This document shows positions 42,613 to 54,482 of a DNA stretch of 64,000 nt, one piece after another. The DNA lies in the NCBI RefSeq assembly GCF_016757965.1, contig NZ_JAEKIW010000002.1, forward strand, positions 124,001 through 188,000, in the 5' to 3' direction. A program made the translations under genes and the position numbers. The notes under the pieces are model-generated. The model saw only the letters and a list, made by a program, of their open reading frames with translations, did not search any database and was not told the origin of the DNA. Position 1 is the first letter of the stretch. Each line of letters begins with the position of its first letter. This stretch comes from Archaeoglobus neptunius (GTDB taxonomy: Archaea > Halobacteriota > Archaeoglobi > Archaeoglobales > Archaeoglobaceae).

Positions 42613-44890
42613 TTACATCACCTCTCAGAGAGAAATCACACACCTTGTACTCACCACTGGCCCACAAATCAAGTTGATCGCTGTAGTGTTTCGAGAGGAA
42701 AAATCCGGAGTTGCCGCCGGGGATAACGCAGTAATTTTTGTCAAAAGTGACGATCATTCTCCAGCTACTTCCGGCCTGCGTCCCCTCCCACCCGGTACGG
42801 CGGAAGTTGAAAACCGTGTAGTCAGAACCACTCATCGGCATCCGTCTGTAGTCAAAGAAGTTAACCACACCGCTGAACGCATGCTTTATGTTTAGAACAT
42901 TTAGATCGCCGTAAGTCTTGTAACCTTTCTCTTTTATCTCCTTAACAGCCATTTTCAGTGCCCTGGCTGCGATGTCGTCTCTATTTTCAACGGCTTCTGT
43001 TCTCTTGTCGTCGTACCACGGGCTATCGGGCGGGAGATTCTGAAGCACATAGAGTCGGGGATAAAAGCTATCATCAAGACCAGCGGAGTAGAATTCATCT
43101 CCGAATGTCTCGTTAACGAAGTACTTCAGCCACAGTGAGAATATCAGGGCCCCTTCCGAATCTTTCTCCATTCTGTAGTCCCAATTTTCAAGTTTTTCAA
43201 CGTAGTCCTTCAGACCAACCATTTTGTCCTTGGCTTCCAGTATGAACGGTACAAAGTTCTCTGCAACCTTGGAGTAGGTATCTCTTTGCATTTTCATGAA
43301 GTAGTTCGCATCAACTTTGTCTGCCGAGTCTAACATCTCGTAAATCCTCATTGCTCTGTAGGGATCGGCGAAGTACATGGAGTCTCCGAGGTAGTGTCTG
43401 TATCCGAAAACAACTCTCTGATTGGCTGTAGCCACGTAATCTGGATTTATAAGATGTGGAATCTCCTCGAATGGGATGAATCCCTCCCAGCTTGAAATTC
43501 CGTAGGGTTTGAATCCTTTCCACTCTCCATCACCATTGGAGCCGTTGAATATGATATTTCCGGGCACTTCTTTACCGTTTATGGTTCTTATGGGGTATTT
43601 TCCTGCCGGATAGTACATCGTGTTGCCGTAAATATCGGCGTAAACAACGTTCTGTGCGGGAACGTAGAATTCCTTCAGGCCCTTAATGAAATCCGACATG
43701 TTCCTCGCATAGTTGTAGTGATATATGGCCACCGCTTCCGGTGTTGCAGCCAGCCCCGTCCAGCTTACAGCAACCTTAATTCCGTACTTCTCCAAAACAG
43801 GTCCGTGAACTGTTTTCTCGACGATGACTTTCCTTTCCTCAAATCCATGGTCTGTTTTTACCCTTACCGTCTTCACAACTCTCTCGGGCTCAACCCATTT
43901 CCCCTTGTACAGGTACTTGCTTCCGTTCCAGACGTACTGGTAGAAATCAATGACATCTGCCCCTACATTTGTGAACCCCCAGGCGACGTTGTCGTTCCAT
44001 CCAATTACAATTACCGGGATTCCCGGAAAAGTCACTCCCCTGACGTTCCATCCTCTTAGCTGCGTGTGCATTTCGTACCAGATCGGTGGTGCGAAAAGGA
44101 GAAGATGCGGATCGTTTGCCAGCATGGGTTTGCCCGTTGTGGTCTTGTTACCACTGACTACCCAGTTGTTCGAACCGCCTGTCCCCTCAAACTTTGAAAC
44201 GTAATCAACAAACTTCTTGCTCAGGTTTGTTCGGATTATCGGGTAGTCATGTTTCAGTGATGGAGGGTAAAGTTCCAGTGCTTTTTCTCCGAGTTTTTGA
44301 ACTATCAGGGCTCTTTTCAGATCCCAGAAGTTTCCGGTCAAGCCCCAGGCTATAGATTTGCTTATCAACAGGGTATCCACCGGGGTCCAGTTGTAGGGTC
44401 TGTAATTTGCAAGCTTGAACTCTGGAGCTGGCTCACAGGTTCTGATGCAGTAATTTACACCATCGCTGTAAGCTTCGAGCAGTTCAGCGACTTTCGGATC
44501 CTTCTTCTTTATAAGCTTCCATGAAGCTTCTGCTGAGCTGATAAAGTCCATTTTAACGTGAAACTCATCGGAATCAAAGAATTTTTCCCCAAAAACCTCG
44601 CTCAGCTCGCCCTTCATCATTCTACGGTAGAGGTCCATCTGGAACATCCTGTCCTTTGCCTGAACGTAGCCGACGGCAAATGCAAGAGCTTTCTCGTCAT
44701 CCGCTGTTATGTGTGGAACGCCGTATTCATCGTAATAAACGGTTGCCCTTCCATAGGGACTGTTAACGTGCTTTACTGATGTTGTTTTCCATATACTACC
44801 GCTAAACGGTGCCAGGAGAGATATGTAGCTGTGGGCAATGGCGAAGAACACGAGGAGGAACACAAAAATTGCTACCGGCTTAAACTTCAT
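42599..44890 (-). CDS. Penicillin acylase family (Ntn-hydrolase) protein
   Basis: 763 residues, made as one chain. An N-terminal membrane anchor (~5-25) points it outside the cell. The alpha-chain region has GRATVYYDEYGVPHITADDEKALAFAVGY-type residues. The autoproteolysis site and N-terminal nucleophile Ser lie in TGGSNNWVVSGNKT (~235), followed by LANDPHL. The family cleaves amides such as beta-lactam side chains, acyl-homoserine lactones or other N-acyl compounds; the natural substrate here is unknown. A TATA-like box at ~44914-44922 gives a leaderless start. Confidence 0.9.
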   Translation of the reverse strand: MKFKPVAIFVFLLVFFAIAHSYISLLAPFSGSIWKTTSVKHVNSPYGRATVYYDEYGVPHITADDEKALAFAVGYVQAKDRMFQMDLYRRMMKGELSEVFGEKFFDSDEFHVKMDFISSAEASWKLIKKKDPKVAELLEAYSDGVNYCIRTCEPAPEFKLANYRPYNWTPVDTLLISKSIAWGLTGNFWDLKRALIVQKLGEKALELYPPSLKHDYPIIRTNLSKKFVDYVSKFEGTGGSNNWVVSGNKTTTGKPMLANDPHLLLFAPPIWYEMHTQLRGWNVRGVTFPGIPVIVIGWNDNVAWGFTNVGADVIDFYQYVWNGSKYLYKGKWVEPERVVKTVRVKTDHGFEERKVIVEKTVHGPVLEKYGIKVAVSWTGLAATPEAVAIYHYNYARNMSDFIKGLKEFYVPAQNVVYADIYGNTMYYPAGKYPIRTINGKEVPGNIIFNGSNGDGEWKGFKPYGISSWEGFIPFEEIPHLINPDYVATANQRVVFGYRHYLGDSMYFADPYRAMRIYEMLDSADKVDANYFMKMQRDTYSKVAENFVPFILEAKDKMVGLKDYVEKLENWDYRMEKDSEGALIFSLWLKYFVNETFGDEFYSAGLDDSFYPRLYVLQNLPPDSPWYDDKRTEAVENRDDIAARALKMAVKEIKEKGYKTYGDLNVLNIKHAFSGVVNFFDYRRMPMSGSDYTVFNFRRTGWEGTQAGSSWRMIVTFDKNYCVIPGGNSGFFLSKHYSDQLDLWASGEYKVCDFSLRGDVIEFG

Positions 44891-44990
44891 GGTGTGACAT
44901 TTGAAACAACATATTTATCATTTTCTATTCATAACGACTTGCTGCCCGGAGTCACGAAAAATTTTAATCTGAACCTGCAAATCAAAACCA

Positions 44991-45800
44991 ATGCCGGTTG
45001 AGTTCACGCTGCAAACTGACGACGGCCTTCGGCTTTATGGGAGAAGATGGGACGTAAGGTCTCCAAAAGCAGTAATCTGTCTCATCCACGGTTTGGGTGA
45101 ACACTCCGGTAGGTATCAGCATGTTGCCGAGTTTTTTAACAGGCATGGTTACTCATTTGCCGCTTTCGATCTCAGAGGACACGGGAAGTCTGATGGAAAG
45201 AGAGGTCATGCGGAATATGAGAGGATTATGGAAGACATTGCATTGTTTCTTTCCAGCCTCGATTATGAATGTCCCAGATTTGTTTATGGACACAGTATGG
45301 GGGGAAATCTGGCCATTAACTTCATTCTGAGAAGAAGACCAAAAATCGCAGGAGCTGTGATATCTGCACCGTTTCTGGCATTGCACAAGGATCTGTCCAC
45401 AGGTCTTAAGTTTCTTCTCAAATTCCTGAATGCTGTGGCACCGTCAATTTTGATTTCCAATGGCATCAATCCTGAATATCTCAGCAGAGATTTAAGGGTG
45501 GTGGAAGAATACGTAAATGACCCGCTCGTACACAACAAGATATCTCCGAGGCTTGTGTATCAGTTGATAGAGGCCGGAAAATGGGCTGTTGAAAATGCAG
45601 CTTCAGTTGACATCCCAGTTCTTCTTCTTCACGGTGATGAGGACAGAATCGTTTCGTATGGAGCGAGCAGGAGGTTTGCTGAAAGAGCAGGTTGCAAATT
45701 TATCTCATACAGGGGTTTTTATCATGAGCCCCACAACGAGGTTGAGAGGGAAAGGGTGCTGAAAGACATTCTGAGCTGGATTGAAGAGGTTCTGGGGTGA
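44991..45800 (+). CDS. Alpha/beta hydrolase, monoacylglycerol lipase-like
   Basis: 269 residues. Oxyanion segment CLIHGLGEHSGRYQH, nucleophile elbow GHSMGG (Ser ~98), acid in LLHGDEDRIV, and a late His (YHEPHNE). This is the lysophospholipase/monoglyceride-lipase branch. A TATA-like AAATTTTAA at ~44958-44966 suggests a leaderless start at 44991. The FGGY kinase gene starts five bases after its stop, so an esterase-kinase pair is likely. Confidence 0.9.
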   Translation: MPVEFTLQTDDGLRLYGRRWDVRSPKAVICLIHGLGEHSGRYQHVAEFFNRHGYSFAAFDLRGHGKSDGKRGHAEYERIMEDIALFLSSLDYECPRFVYGHSMGGNLAINFILRRRPKIAGAVISAPFLALHKDLSTGLKFLLKFLNAVAPSILISNGINPEYLSRDLRVVEEYVNDPLVHNKISPRLVYQLIEAGKWAVENAASVDIPVLLLHGDEDRIVSYGASRRFAERAGCKFISYRGFYHEPHNEVERERVLKDILSWIEEVLG

Positions 45801-45804
45801 TTGC

Positions 45805-47268
45805 ATGTATGTACTCGGTATAGACGCTGGAACAACCGGAGTTACTGTTGGGGTTTATGATACAGAGGGCAATATTGTTGCCAAAAGCTATTCCGAGTTT
45901 GAAACTTACTATCCCAAACCCGGTTGGGTTGAACAGGATGCGGAACACTGGTGGAACAGCGTTCTGGATGCATGCAGACAGGCGGTGAAGATAGCCAGAG
46001 CCGGGGATCAGGTTGAGGCAATATCGATAGCCAATCAGAGGGAGACTGTTGTACCCGTGGGAAAAGATGGTGAGGCGATTTCAAGAGCAATAGTCTGGCA
46101 GGACAGGAGATGCAGAGAGGAAGTAGGGATGATAACGAGGGAGATGGGTGAGGAGAGATTGGCGGAGATTACGGGTTTGAAACCCGACCCCTATTTTACA
46201 TTACCAAAAATTCTGTGGTGGGCAAGAAATAAGCCAGAAATCCTCAAAAAGGCGTGGAAACTCATGCTGGTCCATGACTATCTTGTTTACAGGTTAACAG
46301 GAGAAGTTGTTACCGACCACTCCAACGCATCGAGGACCATGCTCCTTGACTTGACCACAAGAAAATGGAGCGATGAAATAGCATCCGTATTCAGCATAGA
46401 TCTCGATCTGATGCCGGATTTAAGGGCTTCCGGAGAGTACGTGGGTGAGACGAGGGGGAATGTGGCTGAAAAGCTCGGTATCAGGGGCAGACCTTCGGTG
46501 ATTGTCGGTGGAGGCGATCAGCAATGCTCTGCTCTCGCCCAGGGTGTGGTTGAGGAGGGAAAGGTTAAGTCCACAACTGGCACCGGTACGTTCATGGTCG
46601 CTCCGGTAGAGCGGATCAGCGAATTTGGAGAGATAATATATTCAGCCCACGTCATTCCTGATGTGAATGTGGGGGAAGTCAGCATCTTCACCACAGGGAG
46701 TTTGCTGTCGTGGATTAAGAGATCTTTCTATCATGGAGAGGGTTACGATGTCCTGAACGTTGAGGCGGAAAGATCAGGAGCCGGAGCGAGAGGGCTGTTC
46801 GTCCTTCCCTTCTTCTCGGGAGCAGGATGCCCGCACTGGAATTCTGAGGCAAAAGGGCTAATAGGTGGTCTGACCCTTGCCCATACAAGGGGAGATATAG
46901 CAAGGGCTGTGATGGAGGCGGTAGCATTTGAGGTCAGGACGAACATTGAGGTCATGGAGAGAGGGGGAATAGTCGTGGAAGAGCTGAGACTGGATGGGGG
47001 TGCGGCAAATAGCAGACTGTGGAATCAGATTTTTGCTGATGTTACGGGCAAGAGGTGTCTGGTATCTTCTGATGTTGAGGCAACCGCTAGAGGAGCGGCA
47101 ATTCTTGCTGCCGCAGGCACGGAAAATTTTAGTGGAATTTTCGATGCATTAAATTCGTTCATTCCTGATTTTTCAGAGGTTCTGCCGGATGAAAATGGGG
47201 TGAGGGTATATTCAGAGATTTATTCCGAGTACGTGAGGGTGAGGAATATGTACATCGGGAGGTGTTAG
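45805..47268 (+). CDS. FGGY-family carbohydrate kinase, glycerol kinase-like
   Basis: 487 residues. N-terminal ATPase fold GIDAGTTGVTVGVYD, WQDRR, the TDHSNASRTMLLDL segment also found in glycerol kinases, GGGDQQCSALAQG with the catalytic Asp, TTGTGTFM, and GGAANSRLWNQIFAD at the C-terminal lobe. Glycerol, a sugar or a sugar alcohol are possible substrates. ATG 45805 follows GGGGTGAT and is preferred over 45781. Placed directly after a lipase-like hydrolase, glycerol use is an attractive inference. Confidence 0.88.
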   Translation: MYVLGIDAGTTGVTVGVYDTEGNIVAKSYSEFETYYPKPGWVEQDAEHWWNSVLDACRQAVKIARAGDQVEAISIANQRETVVPVGKDGEAISRAIVWQDRRCREEVGMITREMGEERLAEITGLKPDPYFTLPKILWWARNKPEILKKAWKLMLVHDYLVYRLTGEVVTDHSNASRTMLLDLTTRKWSDEIASVFSIDLDLMPDLRASGEYVGETRGNVAEKLGIRGRPSVIVGGGDQQCSALAQGVVEEGKVKSTTGTGTFMVAPVERISEFGEIIYSAHVIPDVNVGEVSIFTTGSLLSWIKRSFYHGEGYDVLNVEAERSGAGARGLFVLPFFSGAGCPHWNSEAKGLIGGLTLAHTRGDIARAVMEAVAFEVRTNIEVMERGGIVVEELRLDGGAANSRLWNQIFADVTGKRCLVSSDVEATARGAAILAAAGTENFSGIFDALNSFIPDFSEVLPDENGVRVYSEIYSEYVRVRNMYIGRC

Positions 47269-47269
47269 G

Positions 47270-48493
47270 ATGCCGGTACTGCTGGTCATTATAGATGGCC
47301 TTTCAGACAGGCCTGTTGAAGGAAAAACACCGCTGAGCGTGGCGAAAAAGCCAAATCTTGATAGTATCGCTGAAATGGGGATAAACGGGATAATGGACAC
47401 GATCGCACCGGGAATAAGACCCGGTAGCGACACAAGCCATCTTGCACTTCTTGGATACGATCCGCACAGATACTACACCGGGAGGGGGCCGATAGAGGCT
47501 GCTGGAGTTGGAATTGATGTTAAACCGGGAGACGTTGCATTTAGGGTCAACTTTGCGACTGTTGAAGGAGAGGGGAGTATTTTTGATAAAGTGGTCACTG
47601 ACAGAAGGGCGGGTAGGATACAGAACACAGAGGAACTCATTATGGCGATTAGGGAGAACGTCAGTCTTCCGGTGGAATTCCTTATCGAAAGGGGAACGGG
47701 ACACAGGGCAGCACTTGTTTTGAGGGGTGAAGGACTTTCAGACAGAATAACGGATACGGACCCGAAAACAGTGGGGAAGAGGGTGAAAAGATGCAAAGCT
47801 CTTGATACTGCTGCAGAGAGAACTGCGGAAATTGTCAACGAGTTCATGCAGAAGGCCCATGAGGTTTTGGACAGGCATCCGCTTAATGAGAAAAGAGCGG
47901 AGATGGGGTTGCCCAAAGCAAACGCTCTGCTTATACGTGGGTCCGGAGTTACACCGCATGTACCAAGCTTTAGCGAGAAATTCGGGTTAAGGCTGGCGGT
48001 TATAGCTGCAACCGCCCTCATAAAAGGGGTTGGTAGAATTGTCGGAGGAGAGGTTATAACACCCGAAGGGGCAACCGGAAACAGATATACGGACATCGGA
48101 GCAAAGATCAGGGCTGCTAAGGAAGCGGTCAAGAGGTATGACGTCGTTCTGCTGCATTTCAAGGCAACCGACGAGCTGGGTCATGATGGGGATTTTGAGG
48201 GCAAAAGGGATTTCATTGAGAAGCTTGATAGGCACATTTCCGATCTGCTGGAGCTTGACAGGGATGAGAACTGCCTGATTATCACAGCAGACCACTCAAC
48301 ACCGGTTAAGGTTGGGGAGCACACGGCCGACCCCGTTCCAGTTGTAATTCTGCACGAGGATGTAAGGGTGGATGAGGTAAGACATTTTTCAGAGTTCGAG
48401 GCTTACAAGGGTGGTCTGTGCAGGATAAGAGGCGGTGACCTGCTGAACATTGCTCTGGATCTGCTGAACATTGTGAAAAAATTTGGTGCATAA
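47270..48493 (+). CDS. apgM: Cofactor-independent phosphoglycerate mutase, archaeal type
   Basis: 407 residues. It belongs to the alkaline-phosphatase-like ApgM group: LLVIIDGLSDRPVEGKTPL at the start, PGSDTSHLALLGYDP with the catalytic Ser, YTGRGPIEA, HFKATDELGHDGD and LIITADHSTP metal ligands. It interconverts 3- and 2-phosphoglycerate. It starts one base after the kinase stop, ribosome site GGGAGGTG. Third gene of the hydrolase-kinase-mutase run. Confidence 0.95.
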   Translation: MPVLLVIIDGLSDRPVEGKTPLSVAKKPNLDSIAEMGINGIMDTIAPGIRPGSDTSHLALLGYDPHRYYTGRGPIEAAGVGIDVKPGDVAFRVNFATVEGEGSIFDKVVTDRRAGRIQNTEELIMAIRENVSLPVEFLIERGTGHRAALVLRGEGLSDRITDTDPKTVGKRVKRCKALDTAAERTAEIVNEFMQKAHEVLDRHPLNEKRAEMGLPKANALLIRGSGVTPHVPSFSEKFGLRLAVIAATALIKGVGRIVGGEVITPEGATGNRYTDIGAKIRAAKEAVKRYDVVLLHFKATDELGHDGDFEGKRDFIEKLDRHISDLLELDRDENCLIITADHSTPVKVGEHTADPVPVVILHEDVRVDEVRHFSEFEAYKGGLCRIRGGDLLNIALDLLNIVKKFGA

Positions 48494-48516
48494 ATTCCTA
48501 TTTTTCGGAAAAAATT

Positions 48517-50009
<1,493 letters not shown>

Positions 50010-50112
50010 GTACTCAGAAAATCTGGCTCATATTAAAAAGATATTTAACAAAAACTCATAACTTTTCATAATTTCTCAGTATTGAACAAAATTTTCTAAA
50101 AAATTTTCAGTT

Positions 50113-50817
50113 CTATGACAAACCAAACATTTCGGCCAGATACTTGGCGTCGGGAAAAGCTCCTATCGTGTTTTCAATGGTTTTCTCGATGTCCATCTCA
50201 GCATTTCCAGAAATCCTGCCATGACCGGGTAATAGCAGATCAATCTTCATTGTTTTTATTCTCCTCAGGGAGTTGAAATATTCTCCAAGACTTCCGGATC
50301 TGTAAATTGTGGACAGAGTTCCACTTGAAAACAGGGTATCTCCTGAGAACAGAATTCTGTTTCTCGGCTCGTAGAGACAGATGGAGCCTGAGGTGTGTCC
50401 GGGGGTATGCAGAACTCTGAGAAACGAGCTGCCCAGATCTATCGCATCCCCGTTGTTCAGCCATACGTGAACCCTGTAGCCTACTGGCTTCTGGCCGTGG
50501 GTTCTACACATCATAACCTCATCGTCTCCATAGATTATTTTAACCGCTGCATGCCTGTGAGCCATGATTACGGAGTTCTCTTGGAGGAAGAGGTTTCCAC
50601 CGATGTGGTCAAAGTGCTCATGTGTGTTGATAACAATATCAATATCCTTCACCTTCATACCAATCTCGCTCAACTCTCTCTCGAGTTTCGGGAAATCCCT
50701 TGCCGTTCCTGAATCTATAAGAACGTTAAGATCCGCAGTTATCAGGTAGCAGTGGCTGGAAAGCCTTCCCGGTTTTATCTGATAGATATTTTTATGGATT
50801 CTTCTGTACATAGGCAT
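50113..50817 (-). CDS. Metallo-beta-lactamase fold hydrolase
   Basis: About 234 residues. Metal motif NTHEHFDHIGG (HxHxDH), then HTPGHTSGS, FSGDTLFSSG and a late LPGHG His. The family includes glyoxalase II-like, persulfide dioxygenase-like and quorum lactonase enzymes; the substrate is unknown. ATG 50817 or 50811 rather than the TTG at 50820. It lies between the two amt-glnK operons, in the same orientation and eight bases after glnK-2, so it is probably co-transcribed with them. Confidence 0.88.
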   Translation of the reverse strand: MPMYRRIHKNIYQIKPGRLSSHCYLITADLNVLIDSGTARDFPKLERELSEIGMKVKDIDIVINTHEHFDHIGGNLFLQENSVIMAHRHAAVKIIYGDDEVMMCRTHGQKPVGYRVHVWLNNGDAIDLGSSFLRVLHTPGHTSGSICLYEPRNRILFSGDTLFSSGTLSTIYRSGSLGEYFNSLRRIKTMKIDLLLPGHGRISGNAEMDIEKTIENTIGAFPDAKYLAEMFGLS

Positions 50818-50824
50818 CAAAAAA

Positions 50825-52575
<1,751 letters not shown>

Positions 52576-52705
52576 GTTCTCACACTCTCAGAAATACCGA
52601 AGTATTTTAAAAATTTTTTAATATTTTGTTGAATTTTCTAAGATTTTTTCACAAATGTTGTGAGTTACTCATAAAATTTTTAAACTACTCGATGCTTGAG
52701 TGATT

Positions 52706-53230
52706 ATGCGAAATCCAGTAAGGGTAACAATTGCATTTGATGATGAAAGCTTCAGCATCTTTGAAGAGCTGAAGAGGAAACTGGGCGTGTCGCAGAGTGA
52801 GATTATCAGGCGTGTAATAAAATTCTACAGTGAATACATGTTTCTGGAAAGATTGGATAGGGAGAGGGTAGCAACATATGTTGAAATGCTTGCTGAAGGA
52901 GAGCACGTGATACTGGATATTGATCACTGGGTCTCATTTCTTGAGTTTCTGGAAACTCATCCGAATGAAAAGGAGTTCTGGAGATTGCACAAGGAGATTG
53001 CAGAAGCACATGCTGAGGAATTTAAAGGAAAAGATATGGAATACATTCTTAAGCGACTTGAAGCATGCAATTTTTTCAGATTGCAAATTAAGGAGAGGGA
53101 ATACGTTCTGTTACTAAACCATGAGAAGACAAAAAAATTTGTAAGGGAAATGCTGGAGGTTGTTCTGGAGAAGATGGGATTCGAATATGAAATGAAGGAG
53201 GATCTGATGAAGCTCAGAATAAGAATTTAG
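52706..53230 (+). CDS. Ribbon-helix-helix domain protein
   Basis: 174 residues. N-terminal RHH (RNPVRVTIAFDDESFSIFEE, then LGVSQSEIIRRVIKFYSEY). The remainder (VILDIDHWVSFLEFLE...FRLQIKEREYVLLLNHEKTKKFVREML) is an unrecognised sensor or dimer domain. TTTTTAAA at 52677-52684 is ~26 bases before ATG 52706, giving a leaderless start. It is divergent from the amt operon and may regulate it (inference). Confidence 0.75.
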   Translation: MRNPVRVTIAFDDESFSIFEELKRKLGVSQSEIIRRVIKFYSEYMFLERLDRERVATYVEMLAEGEHVILDIDHWVSFLEFLETHPNEKEFWRLHKEIAEAHAEEFKGKDMEYILKRLEACNFFRLQIKEREYVLLLNHEKTKKFVREMLEVVLEKMGFEYEMKEDLMKLRIRI

Positions 53231-53793
53231 GATTTTTCTTCTCTCATCTTGAAGTAGGTGTAGCCGACCCTGTGCACAGCAGTGATGTGACTTAAAACCG
53301 CAATTACCAGCACAGCCTCATAGATGTATCCCGTCAGCATTCCGATCAGGAGTATCAACAGCCTTTCACTTCTTTCCGCTATCCCGACATCACATTTCGG
53401 AATCACGTTCTCGGCTCTGGCCCTGGTGTAGCTTACAAGCAAAGCACCGCTCAGGGCCGCTGCTATGACGACCCAGTCCACACCGTAAATTCCGAGAGAA
53501 ATGAAAAGCAGAACGTCAACGTATCTGTCAGTTACAGAATCCAGATACGCTCCAAAGTCCGTTTTCATGCCGGCAGTTCTTGCCAGAGCGCCATCAAGGA
53601 GATCGCAGATGCTGCTGATCATCACCAGGATGGCAGCAAAAAAGATCCTGCCCTGTACAATGTAGTATGCTGCAGCAAATCCAAAAATAAGTCCCAGTGC
53701 AGTGAGATGGTTGGGTTTGACACCTGCGCGCCCAAGCAGCGTTGCAACTGGCTTTGCCAGCTCGGTGGTGAGAGGTTTAATTTTGCTCAACAT
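53227..53793 (-). CDS. CDP-alcohol phosphatidyltransferase (archaetidylinositol phosphate synthase-like)
   Basis: 188 residues, about six helices. The family motif is complete: CDLLDGALARTAGMKTDFGAYLD gives D-x2-D-G-x2-A-R-x8-G-x3-D, and the last D follows as SVTDR. It joins a polar head group to CDP-archaeol; inositol phosphate is the most likely head group by similarity of length and layout. The stop overlaps that of the convergent RHH gene. Confidence 0.88.
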   Translation of the reverse strand: MLSKIKPLTTELAKPVATLLGRAGVKPNHLTALGLIFGFAAAYYIVQGRIFFAAILVMISSICDLLDGALARTAGMKTDFGAYLDSVTDRYVDVLLFISLGIYGVDWVVIAAALSGALLVSYTRARAENVIPKCDVGIAERSERLLILLIGMLTGYIYEAVLVIAVLSHITAVHRVGYTYFKMREEKS

Positions 53794-53794
53794 T

Positions 53795-54373
53795 TCATTT
53801 CCAGATTTTGCCCTTGTAGTGCCCTGTAACAGGGCAACCCAGGCAGAGGTCTATTCTCCAGTATTCGCAAGTTGTGCAGTTGACCTCTTCTCCGCAGGGT
53901 ACGTTCCTGGACTTCTCAATGTACATTTTAACGGGCATTACCGCATCTTTCTCTGACCTTACAATTATCCCCGCTTCGACGTTGTACACTTCCGGTTCTG
54001 CCCTTATGTGCTTGTCAACTATCGCCTCGAGAGTTGTGAGGTCCTCGCCACTGAGGAAAAGGGTAAGATTTTTGTCTCCGGCAACAATAAAGCCGTTAAG
54101 GAAAAAAGGACACTTGGAAAGCTTTGAAAGTATCTCACTTGGTTTTTTGCACTTTACGTCCACCTTCAGCACGTAGAGTCCCGACTTTTTGATGTTCAGT
54201 CCGTATGCGTGACTTATAACTCCAAGCTCTTTCAGTTTCTTAATCCTGCTACCTACCGATGGCTGTGAAAGTCCCACCACCTTTGCAATTTCGCTCTGGG
54301 ACATCTCAGGATCTTTTTCGAGCAGTTCAAGAATCATCCTGTCCTTTTCATCAATGTCTATAATCTTTGTCAT
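53795..54373 (-). CDS. Lrp/AsnC-type regulator with C-terminal Cys cluster
   Basis: About 192 residues. HTH in the first 60 residues (DRMILELLEKDPEMSQSEIAKVVGLSQPSVGSRIKKLKELG), then a RAM-like ligand domain, then a Cys-rich end (CGEEVNCTTC...CLGCPVTG) with five Cys that could bind a metal or Fe-S cluster. ATG 54373 lies just after a TATA-like TTTTATAAG at ~54401-54409. It may sense redox state or metal as well as an amino acid (inference). Confidence 0.82.
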   Translation of the reverse strand: MTKIIDIDEKDRMILELLEKDPEMSQSEIAKVVGLSQPSVGSRIKKLKELGVISHAYGLNIKKSGLYVLKVDVKCKKPSEILSKLSKCPFFLNGFIVAGDKNLTLFLSGEDLTTLEAIVDKHIRAEPEVYNVEAGIIVRSEKDAVMPVKMYIEKSRNVPCGEEVNCTTCEYWRIDLCLGCPVTGHYKGKIWK

Positions 54374-54482
54374 TTTAAGACACCGAATAAATGTCGGTGA
54401 CAACTTATAAAAAATTAGCGGAAATGCCAGAATATGAACAAAAAATTTAATAATTAAATACGTCCTGTAATTTTGTCCTGAA

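Noticed and set aside
47473-48162. 229-codon antisense ORF in apgM
   Set aside because: Shadow of a complete, well-recognised enzyme gene.
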